From JABFRZ01 sp964631945 (GTDB lineage: Bacteria > Planctomycetota > UBA1135 > GCA-002686595), in contig CAZWAY010000017.1 in assembly GCA_964631945.1 (NCBI GenBank), positions 23,539-87,538 on the forward strand: DNA of 64,000 nt, written 5' to 3'. The notes under the pieces are model-generated. The model was not told where the DNA came from and did no database searches. It saw nothing but the letters and a program-made list of their open reading frames with translations. The translations under genes were made by a program, and so were the position numbers. Positions 26,576-34,837 of this stretch are shown here, one piece after another (the stretch's first letter is position 1; each line of letters starts with the position of its first letter).

Positions 26576-27533
26576 CCGCGTCCCCAGGGCACCCGCGGGG
26601 CCGGTGCTCGTGACGGGCGGGACGGGCTTCATCGGCTCGCACCTCGTGCACGCGCTGGTCGAGCGCGGACTCGAGGTGCACGTCCTGCACCGCAAGACCA
26701 GCGCCTTCACGCGCCTCGCGGGCGTGGCCGAGCGCGTGTCGCTGTGGCAGGCCGAGCTGAGCGACGGCGCGGCCCTCGCGCGCCTGTGCACCGAGCTGCG
26801 GCCACGCACGGTGTTCCACCTGGCGGGCGACACGGGCATGCGCTTCCTCGACCGCGAACTGTCGCAGCTGCGCGCCAGCGCGGCCGAGAACGTGCAGGGC
26901 GGGCTCGAGCTCGTGCTGGCCCTGCGCGCGGCCGGCTCGGTGCGCGTGCTCGTGCGCGCGGGCGGGATCGAGGAGTACGGGCGCGGCCCGACGCCCTACC
27001 GCGAGACGCAGCGCGAGGCACCCGTGTCGCCCTACTCGGCCAGTCAGGTGGCGCTCACGCACTACCTGCAGATGCTGCAGCCCTCGCTCGACTTCGAGGC
27101 CGTCAGCGTGCGCCCTGCGTTGATCTACGGTCCGGCGCAGTCCGAGGGCTTCTTCGTGCCGGCCCTGATCCGCGCCTGCCTGGCCGGACGCGACTTCGCC
27201 ATGACCACCGGCCAGCAGGTCCGCGACCTCGTCTTCGTGGACGACCTGGTCGACGCGCTGCTGCTGGCGGCCACCACGCCCGGCCTGGCGGGCGAGGTCC
27301 TGAACCTCGGCGCGGGGCAGCCGCAAGTGCTCCTGGAGGTGGCGCGCGCGATCGTGCGCCTGAGCCAGGCCTCGATCGCGCTGCAGGTCGGGGCCGTGCC
27401 CGCGCGCGCGAGCGAGATCGAGCGCCAGCTGCTGGACTCCGCGCGCGCCGCCGAGCGCCTCGGCTGGCGGGCCGAGACGGCGCTCGAGGACGGCCTGGCC
27501 GCCACGATCGCCTGGTACCGCGCGCACCCCTGA
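26568..27533 (+). CDS. NDP-sugar SDR (CDP-paratose/abequose synthase position) with atypical catalytic residues
   Basis: 321 residues from ATG 26568, overlapping rfbH by 8 bp. The NAD(P)-binding motif VLVTGGTGFIGSHLVHAL and the extended-SDR layout are clear. Position as the fourth gene after rfbFGH suggests the final ketoreductase that makes a CDP-3,6-dideoxyhexose (paratose/abequose type). However, the catalytic Tyr-x3-Lys reads YSASQ (Tyr 156, Gln 160), and the strand that normally carries the catalytic Ser/Thr reads VRAGGIEEYG, with no Ser or Thr there. Substrate-side motifs (RPALIYGPAQSEGFFVPALI, VRDLVFVDDLVDALLLA, EVLNLGAGQP) are intact, so it is not a decayed gene. It may use a different mechanism or be non-catalytic. 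Confidence 0.85.
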   Translation: MPSRVPRAPAGPVLVTGGTGFIGSHLVHALVERGLEVHVLHRKTSAFTRLAGVAERVSLWQAELSDGAALARLCTELRPRTVFHLAGDTGMRFLDRELSQLRASAAENVQGGLELVLALRAAGSVRVLVRAGGIEEYGRGPTPYRETQREAPVSPYSASQVALTHYLQMLQPSLDFEAVSVRPALIYGPAQSEGFFVPALIRACLAGRDFAMTTGQQVRDLVFVDDLVDALLLAATTPGLAGEVLNLGAGQPQVLLEVARAIVRLSQASIALQVGAVPARASEIERQLLDSARAAERLGWRAETALEDGLAATIAWYRAHP

Positions 27534-27551
27534 GGATACCGCGCGGCGCGG

Positions 27552-28757
27552 CTACGGCACGCGCGCCGGCTCGCGCGCCACGGCTTCGGCCCGCTCCAGC
27601 ACGGCCAGCACGTTCTCGCCGCAGATCTTGCGCACGTCGCGCTCGGAGAAGCCGCGCCGCAGCAGCTCGGCGATGAGGTTGGGGTACTTCGAGACGTCCT
27701 CCAGGCCAGTGGGCAGCGAATCGCCCACGCCGTCGAAGTCGGAGCCGAGGCCGACGTGCTCCACGCCCACCAGCCGCACCACGCGCTCGATGTGGTCGGC
27801 CACGTCGCCGACCGTGGCGCGCGGGAAGGGGTGCTCGCGCCCGTACTGCTCGGCGAAGGCCTGGCTCTCGGCCGAATCGGGACCGCCGTGGGCGGCGGCG
27901 AAGGCCTCGAGGGCGCGCGTGCGCGCACCGTAGTGTTCGTTGGCCGCGCGGGTCAGGAAGGTCGAGCCGAAGTTGATCTGGATCACGCCGCCGTTCTCGG
28001 CCAGCGCGCGGACCATCTCGTCGCTCATGTTGCGCTCGAAGCCCGGCACGAAGTGGCGCAGGGACGAGTGCGAGGCGATCACCGGAGCGCGCGTGGCCGC
28101 GAGCACGTCCCAGAAGCCCTCGTCGGACAGGTGCGAGACGTCGACCAGCACGCCGAGCTCGTTCATGCGCCGCACGACCTCGACCCCGAACGGCGAGAGC
28201 CCGCCGTGGGTGTGGCGCGTGTCGTAGGACGAATCGCACAGGTGGTTGTCCTGGCCGTGGCACAGGGTGATGTAGCGCACGCCGCGGAGCTGGAAGTGCT
28301 CGAGGTTCGCGAGCGAGCCCTCGAGCGGGCTACCGTTCTCCATCCCGTACAGGAGCGCGATGCGCCCGTCGCCGGCGATGCGGCGCACGTCGGCGGCGGT
28401 GCGTGCGAGCTCGAAGCGCTCGGGGTGCGCCGCGATCAGGGCCTCGCACTGGTCGATCAGCTCGTCCGCCAGGGCCTTGGACGTGCCCAGGCCCTCGGCC
28501 TCGGACGGGGTGTAGATCGAGAAGAACGGCGCGTCGAGTCCGCCGGCGCGCGCGCGCGGGTAGTCGAAGTCGCCGCCGGAGGTGGCCGCGCCGACGTCGT
28601 CCATCGGCTGGCCCCCCGCCCGTTGCGCGTGCAGGCGGTAGGGCACGTCGACGTGTCCGTCGACGATCAGGAAACGCCGTGCCAGCTCGGGCGCGCGCTC
28701 CTCGGGCGGCGTGGTCGAGCAGGCAGCGAGCAGCAGGGCGAGGACGGCGAAGCGCAT
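27552..28757 (-). CDS. Membrane dipeptidase family M19 lipoprotein
   Basis: 401 residues from ATG 28757. A very short signal peptide ends in LLAAC (lipobox Cys about 13). The M19 amidohydrolase core has the first metal motif IVDGHVDVPYRL, the Glu of ENGSPLEGSLANLEHF, then VRYITLCHGQDNHLCDSSYD, the His motifs VDVSHLSDEGFWDVL and VIASHSSLRHFVPG, and NMSDEMVRALAENGGVIQINFG. The C-terminal region has VGLGSDFDGVGDSLPTGLEDVSKYP, also typical. It would hydrolyse dipeptides (possibly D-containing) in the periplasm using two zinc ions. It runs convergent with the dideoxyhexose operon, 18 bp apart, and is upstream of nothing obvious on its own strand. Confidence 0.93.
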   Translation of the reverse strand: MRFAVLALLLAACSTTPPEERAPELARRFLIVDGHVDVPYRLHAQRAGGQPMDDVGAATSGGDFDYPRARAGGLDAPFFSIYTPSEAEGLGTSKALADELIDQCEALIAAHPERFELARTAADVRRIAGDGRIALLYGMENGSPLEGSLANLEHFQLRGVRYITLCHGQDNHLCDSSYDTRHTHGGLSPFGVEVVRRMNELGVLVDVSHLSDEGFWDVLAATRAPVIASHSSLRHFVPGFERNMSDEMVRALAENGGVIQINFGSTFLTRAANEHYGARTRALEAFAAAHGGPDSAESQAFAEQYGREHPFPRATVGDVADHIERVVRLVGVEHVGLGSDFDGVGDSLPTGLEDVSKYPNLIAELLRRGFSERDVRKICGENVLAVLERAEAVAREPARVP

Positions 28758-28790
28758 GCAGGGAGTCCTGATCCGGGATCCGGTCGGCCG

Positions 28791-29387
28791 CTACTCCGCG
28801 GTCGCGGAGGTCAGTCCGCCCGAGACCACGAAGGCCATCACCTCACCGGCCGGCTTGTCGATCGGACGCACGCGCGTCGCGGGCACGATCAGGAGGTTGG
28901 CGGCGAAGTTGTACGATTGCGGCACGTACACGGCAATGCGGTCCTGGCGTCCGAGGTCCGACAGGTCGTCGCGCGTGACGAAGCCGATGACCTCGGTCTC
29001 GAGGCCCTCGCCCAGCGACAGGAACACCGGGCGGTCGAACTTCTTCTTCTGCCCGACGAAGGCCTCGGTCAGGTCCTTGATCGAGGTGTACACGAGCTTC
29101 ACGAACGGCACGCGCGCCAGCACCCGCTCGGAGATCTCGAGCGCCTGCGCCGCCAGGAAGTTCGAGGTCAGGAAGCCGACTCCGACCACGATCAGGCACA
29201 CCAGCGCGAAGCCGATCCCGGGCGCGACCGTGCTCGGCAGCGGCAGCAGGTCGTCGACGAAGCGGAACAGCTGCCACAGGATCCACAGCGTGGCCGCCAC
29301 CGGCGCCAGCACCAGCAGGCCCTGCAGGAAGGACTGGATCAGGAGGCGGAGCGCGGTTCGACGCGCTCGCTGCAGCGGGGGCTTCAT
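28791..29387 (-). CDS. DUF502 family membrane protein
   Basis: 198 residues from ATG 29387; an in-frame ATG at 29444 would add 19 residues of unlikely composition. Two membrane helices (LIQSFLQGLLVLAPVAATLWILW; IGFALVCLIVVGVGFLTSNFL) are followed by the conserved DUF502 cytoplasmic part: LARVPFVKLVYTSIKDLTEAF, FDRPVFLSLGEGLETEVIGFVT, and IAVYVPQSYNFAANLLIVPATRVRPIDKPAGEVMAFVVSGG. The family occurs widely in Gram-negative-type bacteria; its role is unknown. It sits 33 bp upstream of the dipeptidase gene and may be cotranscribed with it. Confidence 0.9.
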   Translation of the reverse strand: MKPPLQRARRTALRLLIQSFLQGLLVLAPVAATLWILWQLFRFVDDLLPLPSTVAPGIGFALVCLIVVGVGFLTSNFLAAQALEISERVLARVPFVKLVYTSIKDLTEAFVGQKKKFDRPVFLSLGEGLETEVIGFVTRDDLSDLGRQDRIAVYVPQSYNFAANLLIVPATRVRPIDKPAGEVMAFVVSGGLTSATAE

Positions 29388-29472
29388 GCGGGGAACTCCA
29401 GGGGGCCTGCCGCGAGCATCGCCCCTCGCCACCCGCAAAAGCAAGCAGCCCGGTGCGCCGGAAGTGGGTCGC

Positions 29473-30726
29473 CTACGCGCTCTCGGCCGCGGACTCGGGC
29501 CGCGTGACGATGCGCAGCGTCCGGTAGACCCACTCGATGCGGCGTTCCAGCGCCTCGCGCTCGGTGGCCGTGACCACGAACACCCCGAGGCGCTGCGCGT
29601 GGCTGGTGGCCGGCGGCACGATCTCGCCCAGGCGGTAGGCGAACTCGAGCTTCTTCAGCCACGGCTGGGCGCGCACCTGGGCCGCGTTCTCGAGGCCCAC
29701 CAGGCGTCCCGGCTCGGCGAAGAAGTAGCGATTCGCCACGTGGCGCACGGGACCGGGCCGGGGCGCGAGCGCGGACCAGTCGGGCTCCTCGCCCAGCGCG
29801 ATGCGGATCGCGGCGCGCACGTAGTCGACGCCGTTCGAGAGCGGCACCAGACTCTCGCAGAAGTCGCCGCCCGAGAGCCGCGCGGCGATCTCGATCACCT
29901 TGGGCCCCTCGGCCGTCCACACCAGGTCGCCCTTGGCGCTGCCGCGCGTGATCCCGAGCGCGCGCGCCGCGGCCACGGTGACCTCCTCGAGCGCGCGCCG
30001 TTCGGCGCCCTCGAAGCGCGAGGGCACCAGACCGCCGTTCTCCATCACCTGCGGATGGAAGCGCTCCAGCCATTCGTAGTTGCGGTCGGCGAAACCCGGC
30101 ACGCAGGCGCGCTCGTCCCACAGGATCGCCTCGGTGGAGACCTGCGGTCCGTCGAGGAACTCCTCGACCTGCACGCGGCCCGTGAACGAGAACTCGCGCG
30201 CCCGGCGGTAGAGCTCGGCCGGATCCACCCGTCCGTCGAGCACGAAGACCCCGCGCGAGCCCGAGCGGTCCACGGGCTTCAGCACGAGCCGGCGGCGCTC
30301 GGCGAGGTGCGCGTGCAGCTCGCCCAGCGAATGCACCTCGGCGAACCACGGGATCGGGATGCCGCGCTCCTGGAAGCGCACCTTCATCGCGAACTTGTCG
30401 GTCGCGAGGCGCGCGCACTCGCGCGACGGCCCCGCCAGGTGGAAACGCTCCGCCACGGCCGCGACCACGTCGGGGATGTCGCTGCCCATCGTGAGCACCC
30501 CGTCGAGCAACCCGCCCGCGGCGCGCCGGCGCTCGAGGAACTCGAGCAGCGTGGGCACGTCCCGCGTGCTGACCGTCGCGCACTCCTCGGCCTCGGCGAA
30601 GCCCGGCGACTCCTCGTTCTGGTCGAGGCACAGGACGCGCAGGCCCAGCTCCTGCGCGCGGCGGATCAGGAACAGCTGGTCGGAGGAACCGCCCAGCACC
30701 AGCAGGGTGCGTTGCACTCGGGTCAT
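29473..30726 (-). CDS. ATP-grasp enzyme at the end of the pse-type operon
   Basis: 417 residues from ATG 30726, 8 bp after the PseG-like gene. N-terminal pre-ATP-grasp fold (LLVLGGSSDQLFLIRRAQELG; VLCLDQNEESPGFAEAEEC) followed by the ATP-grasp domain: LATDKFAMKVRFQERGIPIPWF, LVLKPVDRSGSRGVFVLDG, VQVEEFLDGPQVSTEAILWD and the metal/ATP site VIEIAARLSGGDFCESLVPLSNGVDYVRAAI. The family forms amide or ester bonds through acyl-phosphates (BtrJ/carbamoyl-phosphate-synthase-like). In this context it may add an amino-acid or acyl group to the sugar, or make a small precursor. That is inference; no specific substrate can be read from sequence. Confidence 0.87.
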   Translation of the reverse strand: MTRVQRTLLVLGGSSDQLFLIRRAQELGLRVLCLDQNEESPGFAEAEECATVSTRDVPTLLEFLERRRAAGGLLDGVLTMGSDIPDVVAAVAERFHLAGPSRECARLATDKFAMKVRFQERGIPIPWFAEVHSLGELHAHLAERRRLVLKPVDRSGSRGVFVLDGRVDPAELYRRAREFSFTGRVQVEEFLDGPQVSTEAILWDERACVPGFADRNYEWLERFHPQVMENGGLVPSRFEGAERRALEEVTVAAARALGITRGSAKGDLVWTAEGPKVIEIAARLSGGDFCESLVPLSNGVDYVRAAIRIALGEEPDWSALAPRPGPVRHVANRYFFAEPGRLVGLENAAQVRAQPWLKKLEFAYRLGEIVPPATSHAQRLGVFVVTATEREALERRIEWVYRTLRIVTRPESAAESA

Positions 30727-30734
30727 GGTTGGGG

Positions 30735-31715
30735 TCAGGCGGCGAGTTCCGCCGGGAGGGCGCCGAGCAGACGTTCGGCCAGGCGCGCGGCCCCCGGACC
30801 GAGGCCCGGGACGGCCGGACTCGGCCCGCGCCGGCGCGCGAGTGCGAGTTCGAGGGCGGCCCGCAGCGCGCCCGGCTCGAGTTCCTCGGCCAGCCCCAGC
30901 GGCTGGAACGGCCCCCGCTCGCCCTGCTCGCGGTAGAACTCGAGCACCGGGCGGTCGGCCGCGTAGTTCGCCAGGACCAGGGCCGGCGTGCGCAGGTGGG
31001 CCAGTTCGAACAGGGTCGTGCCGAGCGCCGTGACGGCCAGGCGCGCGCGCGCCATCCAGCTCGCCAGCGGCGCGTCGGGCGGAAGGATCTCGAGCGCGAG
31101 GTGACGCCCCGCGCGCTCGATCTCCGCACGCCGCGCCTGCATGTGCGCGCCCACGCTCACCGCCACGCGCGTGTCGCGCGGCAGGGCGGCCAGCACGCGC
31201 TCGCTCGAGCGCAGCGGATCGCTGCCGCCGAAGGTCACCAGGAGCTCGAGGTCACGGCGCGCGGACGGCGTCTGCGTGCGCACCTCGCGGCGCAGCGGGA
31301 CCCAGGCCGCGCCGCGCAGGACGCGCGCGGCGTGCACGCGCTCCCACGGATCCGGATCGACGTAGAGCTTGGGCTGCACCACGAAGCTGGCCCACTCTCG
31401 CGCGCGCGTGCGGTTCTCGACCAGGTAGCTGGGCGTGGCGCGCCGCGCCAGGCGGCGCAGGTCGTCGCTCCAGTCGCTGCGGAAGCCGTCGATCCAGGCG
31501 CCCGCGGCGGGCTCGAGTGCCCAGCCCGGGTAGCGGAGCACGCTGACGGCCTCGAAGCCGGCGCGCGCGCTGCGCGCGGCACTGGCCTCGTCGTCCACCA
31601 CCAGCAGGGCCTCGCCGCCGCGCGCCACGACCTCCTCGGCCACCGCGCGCGTGCGCATCTCGTGCCCCGCGCCCGCGCGCGCACCGCTCTGGGCCCGCAA
31701 CAGGACGCGCTTCAC
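30735..31715 (-). CDS. pseG: PseG-like UDP-sugar hydrolase (GT-B fold)
   Basis: 326 residues from ATG 31715, overlapping the cytidylyltransferase stop (ATGA). The N-terminus (LLRAQSGARAGAGHEMRTRAVAEE) corresponds to the PseG pattern R-x-D-S-x-x-x-G-x-GH-x-MR, including the catalytic His, though the Asp is replaced by Gln. The C-terminal half has the GT-B nucleotide-binding layout: LLVTFGGSDPLRSSERVLAAL, VAVSVGAHMQ, and ALGTTLFELAHLRTPALVLANYAADRPVLEFYREQG. PseG releases UDP from UDP-2,4-diacetamido-2,4,6-trideoxyaltrose. Operon context supports this role, although SpsG-type relatives of uncertain function share the fold. Confidence 0.82.
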   Translation of the reverse strand: MKRVLLRAQSGARAGAGHEMRTRAVAEEVVARGGEALLVVDDEASAARSARAGFEAVSVLRYPGWALEPAAGAWIDGFRSDWSDDLRRLARRATPSYLVENRTRAREWASFVVQPKLYVDPDPWERVHAARVLRGAAWVPLRREVRTQTPSARRDLELLVTFGGSDPLRSSERVLAALPRDTRVAVSVGAHMQARRAEIERAGRHLALEILPPDAPLASWMARARLAVTALGTTLFELAHLRTPALVLANYAADRPVLEFYREQGERGPFQPLGLAEELEPGALRAALELALARRRGPSPAVPGLGPGAARLAERLLGALPAELAA

Positions 31716-32530
31716 GCGTTCCTCCGCGGAGCAGCCGACTCCTCGGCCCGCGCCAGCGCGCGCAGGGCGCGGTTGTCGGCGCTCTCCGTCACGTGCCGGT
31801 TGAGCGCGCGCACCTCGGGGTGCGCCGCGATCCAGCGCAGGGCACGCGCCAGCGGGAACAGCCCGTCGCCCTCCAGGTCGCAGGCCGCGAAGACCTGGCG
31901 TGCGAACTCGAGGTCGGCCGGCTCGTCGACCTGCAGACGCAGGCCGGGCACGCGATAGAGCTCGTCCAGCTCGAGCTCCTCGCGCCGCAGGCAGCCGTCG
32001 CGCCGCGCCAGGAAGAAGCTGGCGACGTGCTCGCGGTCGCGCGCATCGTCGCTGGCCAGCGACAGGCGCAGCGCGCGCGTCGAGAACGCGCCCTGGCCGC
32101 CCAGCGTGCCCTCGATCGCGCCGCCGAGGTCGTTGCTCACGTCCACGCAGTCGGCCCCCAAAGCGCGCAGCGCGCCCAGCTGCAGGTCGATGAACTCCGG
32201 GGCCACGAAGGGGCAGTCGCCGGTGACGCGCACCAGGTACTGCGCGCCCGTCTCCTCGACCAGCTCGAGGTAGCGCGAACGCACGTCGCCGAGCGAGCCG
32301 CGCCGGAACGGGATCTCGAGTTCCGCCAGGCGCTCGGCCAGCACGTCGTCGCTGGGATCGTCCGAGGTCAGCACGAACACCTCGTCCACCAGGGTCGCCG
32401 CGCGCGTGCGCGCGTACACGCGCTGGATCAGCGGCGCGCCGCCCAGGTCCGCCAGGACCTTGCCCGGCAGGCGGGTCGAGCCCATGCGGGCCTGGATGCC
32501 GGCCACGCAGCCGAAGCGCGCGCGCCTCAC
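31712..32530 (-). CDS. pseF: Acylneuraminate/pseudaminic acid cytidylyltransferase-like protein (PseF/SpsF)
   Basis: 272 residues from a GTG at 32530 that overlaps the stop of the aminotransferase gene (GTGA). The N-terminal signature is GCVAGIQARMGSTRLPGKVLADLGGAPLIQRVYAR, the SpsF/PseF form of the nucleotidyltransferase motif. VFVLTSDDPSDDVLAERLAE, RYLELVEETGAQYLVRVTGDCPFVAPEFIDLQ and LRLQVDEPADLEFARQVFA follow. It would activate a nonulosonic acid as the CMP-sugar. The SpsF subgroup also includes enzymes on other sugars, so the exact substrate depends on the operon. It overlaps both neighbours by 4 bp, indicating tight coupling. Confidence 0.88.
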   Translation of the reverse strand: MRRARFGCVAGIQARMGSTRLPGKVLADLGGAPLIQRVYARTRAATLVDEVFVLTSDDPSDDVLAERLAELEIPFRRGSLGDVRSRYLELVEETGAQYLVRVTGDCPFVAPEFIDLQLGALRALGADCVDVSNDLGGAIEGTLGGQGAFSTRALRLSLASDDARDREHVASFFLARRDGCLRREELELDELYRVPGLRLQVDEPADLEFARQVFAACDLEGDGLFPLARALRWIAAHPEVRALNRHVTESADNRALRALARAEESAAPRRNA

Positions 32531-33738
32531 GCGGCGTTCCTCTGGCGGCGCCATTCGGCCAGGGCCGCGATCACGCGCGTCTGGTCCTCCTCGCTCAGGG
32601 CCGGGAACAGCGGCAGGCTGAGGGCGCTCTGCGCGTGCGCGAGCGCGTTCGGGTAGGCGTTGGGGCTGCCGCGCTCGCGGAACCAGGGCTGCAGCGGCAC
32701 GGGATAGTAGTGCACCTGCGTGTGGATCCCCCGCTGGCGCAGGAACACCATCAGCTCGTCGCGCTCCGCCGGCTGGCAGCGGATCACGAACAGGTGCCAG
32801 GCGTGCTCGCGCTCGGCGTGCTCGTCCAGCTCGCCCGGATGGGGCAGCGTGAAGCCGCGCAGCTCGGCCAGGTAGTGCAGCGCGACCTCGCGCCGCGCCG
32901 CCAGGAAGTCGGGCAGCTTCTTGAGCTGACTCGCGCCGAGCGCGGCCTGGATGTCGGTGAGCCGGTAGTTGAAGCCGAGCTCGAGCAGCGGGTTGAACCA
33001 GGCCGGCTTGGTGCTCGCCTGGCCCGGCTCGAAGGGCTGGAGCGTGGACTCGGGGTCGGTGCCGTGCGAGCGCAAGCGCCGCAGGCGCGCCGCGCGCGCG
33101 GCGTCGTGCGTCAGCACCGCGCCACCCTCGCCGGTGGTCACGTGCTTGACCGGGTGGAACGACAGGATGCTGGCGTCGAGCTCGGGGTGCTCGCCCACGC
33201 GGTACCAGCGGCCCTCGACGCGATAGCGCGCGCCGAGCGCGTGGGCCGCGTCCTCCACCAGCAGGAAGCCGTGCCGGCGCTTGAGCGCGATCAGCCACTC
33301 CATGTCGCAGGGCAGGCCCGCGAAGTGCACGGCCGTGACCACGTGCGGCACGGGGCCGCGCTCGAGGCGCTGCTCCAGCGCGCGCGTGTCCAGGTTGCCG
33401 GTGCGCGCATCGATGTCGAGGAACTCGACCGGCGCGGCGCACATCTGCGCCGCGGTGGCGGTCGCGAGGAAGGTGTTGGCGCTGGTCAGCACGCCACGGC
33501 CGGGCCCGACGCCGAGCACGTGGTAGGCGAGGTGCAGCGCGCAGGTGCCGTTCGCCACGGCCACCGCGTGCGGCGCGCCGGTGGCCTGCACCAGCCCGGC
33601 CTCGAAGCGCGCGACCGCCGGCCCCTGCGTCAGGGCCTCGCCCAGCAGCACCGCGGCCACGGCGTCCACGTCGTCCTGGTCGACGTACTGACGGCCGTAG
33701 CCGAGCGGATCATGCGGCCGGCTCGAGCGCGCGCGCAT
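32527..33738 (-). CDS. pseC: DegT/DnrJ/EryC1 aminotransferase (PseC-like)
   Basis: 403 residues from ATG 33738, overlapping pseB by 29 bp. PLP-dependent transaminase that would convert the 4-keto product of PseB into a 4-amino sugar. Fold marks: GYGRQYVDQDDVDAVAAVL near the start, FEAGLVQATGAPHAVAVANGTCALHLAYHVLG, LTSANTFLATATAAQMCAAPVEFLDID, FLLVEDAAHALGARY, the PLP lysine in SFHPVKHVTTGEGGAVLT, NYRLTDIQAALGASQLKKL and QVHYYPVPLQPWFRERG. The combination FHPVKHVTTGEGG is typical of PseC. Length is in the usual range of about 380-400. Confidence 0.93.
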   Translation of the reverse strand: MRARSSRPHDPLGYGRQYVDQDDVDAVAAVLLGEALTQGPAVARFEAGLVQATGAPHAVAVANGTCALHLAYHVLGVGPGRGVLTSANTFLATATAAQMCAAPVEFLDIDARTGNLDTRALEQRLERGPVPHVVTAVHFAGLPCDMEWLIALKRRHGFLLVEDAAHALGARYRVEGRWYRVGEHPELDASILSFHPVKHVTTGEGGAVLTHDAARAARLRRLRSHGTDPESTLQPFEPGQASTKPAWFNPLLELGFNYRLTDIQAALGASQLKKLPDFLAARREVALHYLAELRGFTLPHPGELDEHAEREHAWHLFVIRCQPAERDELMVFLRQRGIHTQVHYYPVPLQPWFRERGSPNAYPNALAHAQSALSLPLFPALSEEDQTRVIAALAEWRRQRNAA

Positions 33739-34741
33739 CGATGTGCTCCTGTTCCAGCAGTTGCCTGAGCTGGGACTCGCCCAGGCGCCACTCGCGGCCC
33801 TCCGACCAGTAGTGGAAGGTCTCCTGGACCGGCCGGCCGGTCTCGCCCTTGTCGGTGTGGCTCGCCCCGGGCGCCCAGCGGTTCCAGAACGGATAGATCG
33901 TGTAGTGCTGCGAGAACTCCAGGGTGTGCCCGGCCTCGTCGTAGGGGATCAGCACCTCGTGCAGCTTCTCGCCCGGGCGCACGCCGATCTCCTCGAAGCT
34001 GCACGCGGGCGCGATGGCGCGCGCCAGGTCGACGATGCGCGCGGTCGGGATGCGCGGCACGAAGATCTCGCCCCCGCCCATGTGCTCCAGGCGATCGAGC
34101 ACGAAGTCCACGCCCTGCTGCAGCGTGATCAGGAAGCGCGTCATGCGCTCGTCGGTGATGGGCAGGCGCGCCACGCCCCGCGCCACCAGGCGCCGGAAGT
34201 GCTCGACCACGCTGCCGCGCGAGCCGATCACGTTGCCGTAGCGCACCACGGCGAAGCGCGTGCCCGCGCTGCCCGCCAGGTGGTTGCCGGCGATGAAGCA
34301 GCGGTCGCTGCACAGCTTGGTCGCGCCGTACAGGTTGATCGGGCTGGCGGCCTTGTCGGTCGAGAGCGCCAGGACGCGCTCGACCCCGCGATCGATGGCC
34401 GCGTTGATGACGTTCTCCGCGCCGCCGATGTTGGTACGGATGGCCTCGAACGGGTTGTACTCGGCGATCGGCACGTGCTTCATCGCGGCCGCGTGCACGA
34501 CGTAGTCGATGCCGTCGAAGGCCCGCAGCAGGCGTTCCTTGTCGCGCACGTCGCCGATGAAGTAGCGCAGCGCGGGGTGGTCCTCGGGGCGGAACTCCTG
34601 CGCCATGCGGAACTGCTTCTGCTCGTCGCGGCTGAAGATCACCAGCCGCCGCGGCCGGTACCGGGCGAGGATGGCCTTGACGAGGGCGCGGCCGAAGGAG
34701 CCGGTGCCGCCGGTGATGAGGATGGAGCGGTCGTCGAGCAT
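33710..34741 (-). CDS. pseB: UDP-N-acetylglucosamine 4,6-dehydratase (inverting), PseB
   Basis: 343 residues from ATG 34741. First enzyme of pseudaminic-acid-type sugar synthesis: dehydrates and C5-inverts UDP-GlcNAc. Signatures: ILITGGTGSFGRALVKAIL, VIFSRDEQKQFRMAQEF, YFIGDVRDKERL, VVHAAAMKHVPIAEYNPFEAIRTNIGGAENVINAA, the catalytic strand ALSTDKAASPINLYGATKLCSDRCF (with Thr, Asp, Lys and Tyr-x3-Lys), RYGNVIGSRGSVVEHF, and EIFVPRIPTARIVDLA. MKHVP and STDKA are typical of this inverting dehydratase. It is the first gene of a five-gene minus-strand operon. Length matches the family. Confidence 0.96.
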   Translation of the reverse strand: MLDDRSILITGGTGSFGRALVKAILARYRPRRLVIFSRDEQKQFRMAQEFRPEDHPALRYFIGDVRDKERLLRAFDGIDYVVHAAAMKHVPIAEYNPFEAIRTNIGGAENVINAAIDRGVERVLALSTDKAASPINLYGATKLCSDRCFIAGNHLAGSAGTRFAVVRYGNVIGSRGSVVEHFRRLVARGVARLPITDERMTRFLITLQQGVDFVLDRLEHMGGGEIFVPRIPTARIVDLARAIAPACSFEEIGVRPGEKLHEVLIPYDEAGHTLEFSQHYTIYPFWNRWAPGASHTDKGETGRPVQETFHYWSEGREWRLGESQLRQLLEQEHIDARALEPAA

Positions 34742-34797
34742 GGGTGCCTCGCGCGCCTCGTCGGCAGGACGCGGGCTTTCCTTGAGGACCTGGGGTT

Positions 34798-34822
34798 CCC
34801 CCCTCCGACTCCGGAGGAGGGG
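34798..34822 (-). terminator. GC-rich hairpin after the FecR-like gene
   Basis: A stem CCTCCG/CGGAGG with loop ACTC (34802-34817) is extended by a C-run and G-run around a bulged base. It lies about 16 bp downstream of the FecR-like stop and just before pseB. No U-tract follows. It could separate the sigma/FecR transcript from the pse operon. Confidence 0.35.
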
Positions 34823-34837
34823 ACGGGCCTGCTGGCG

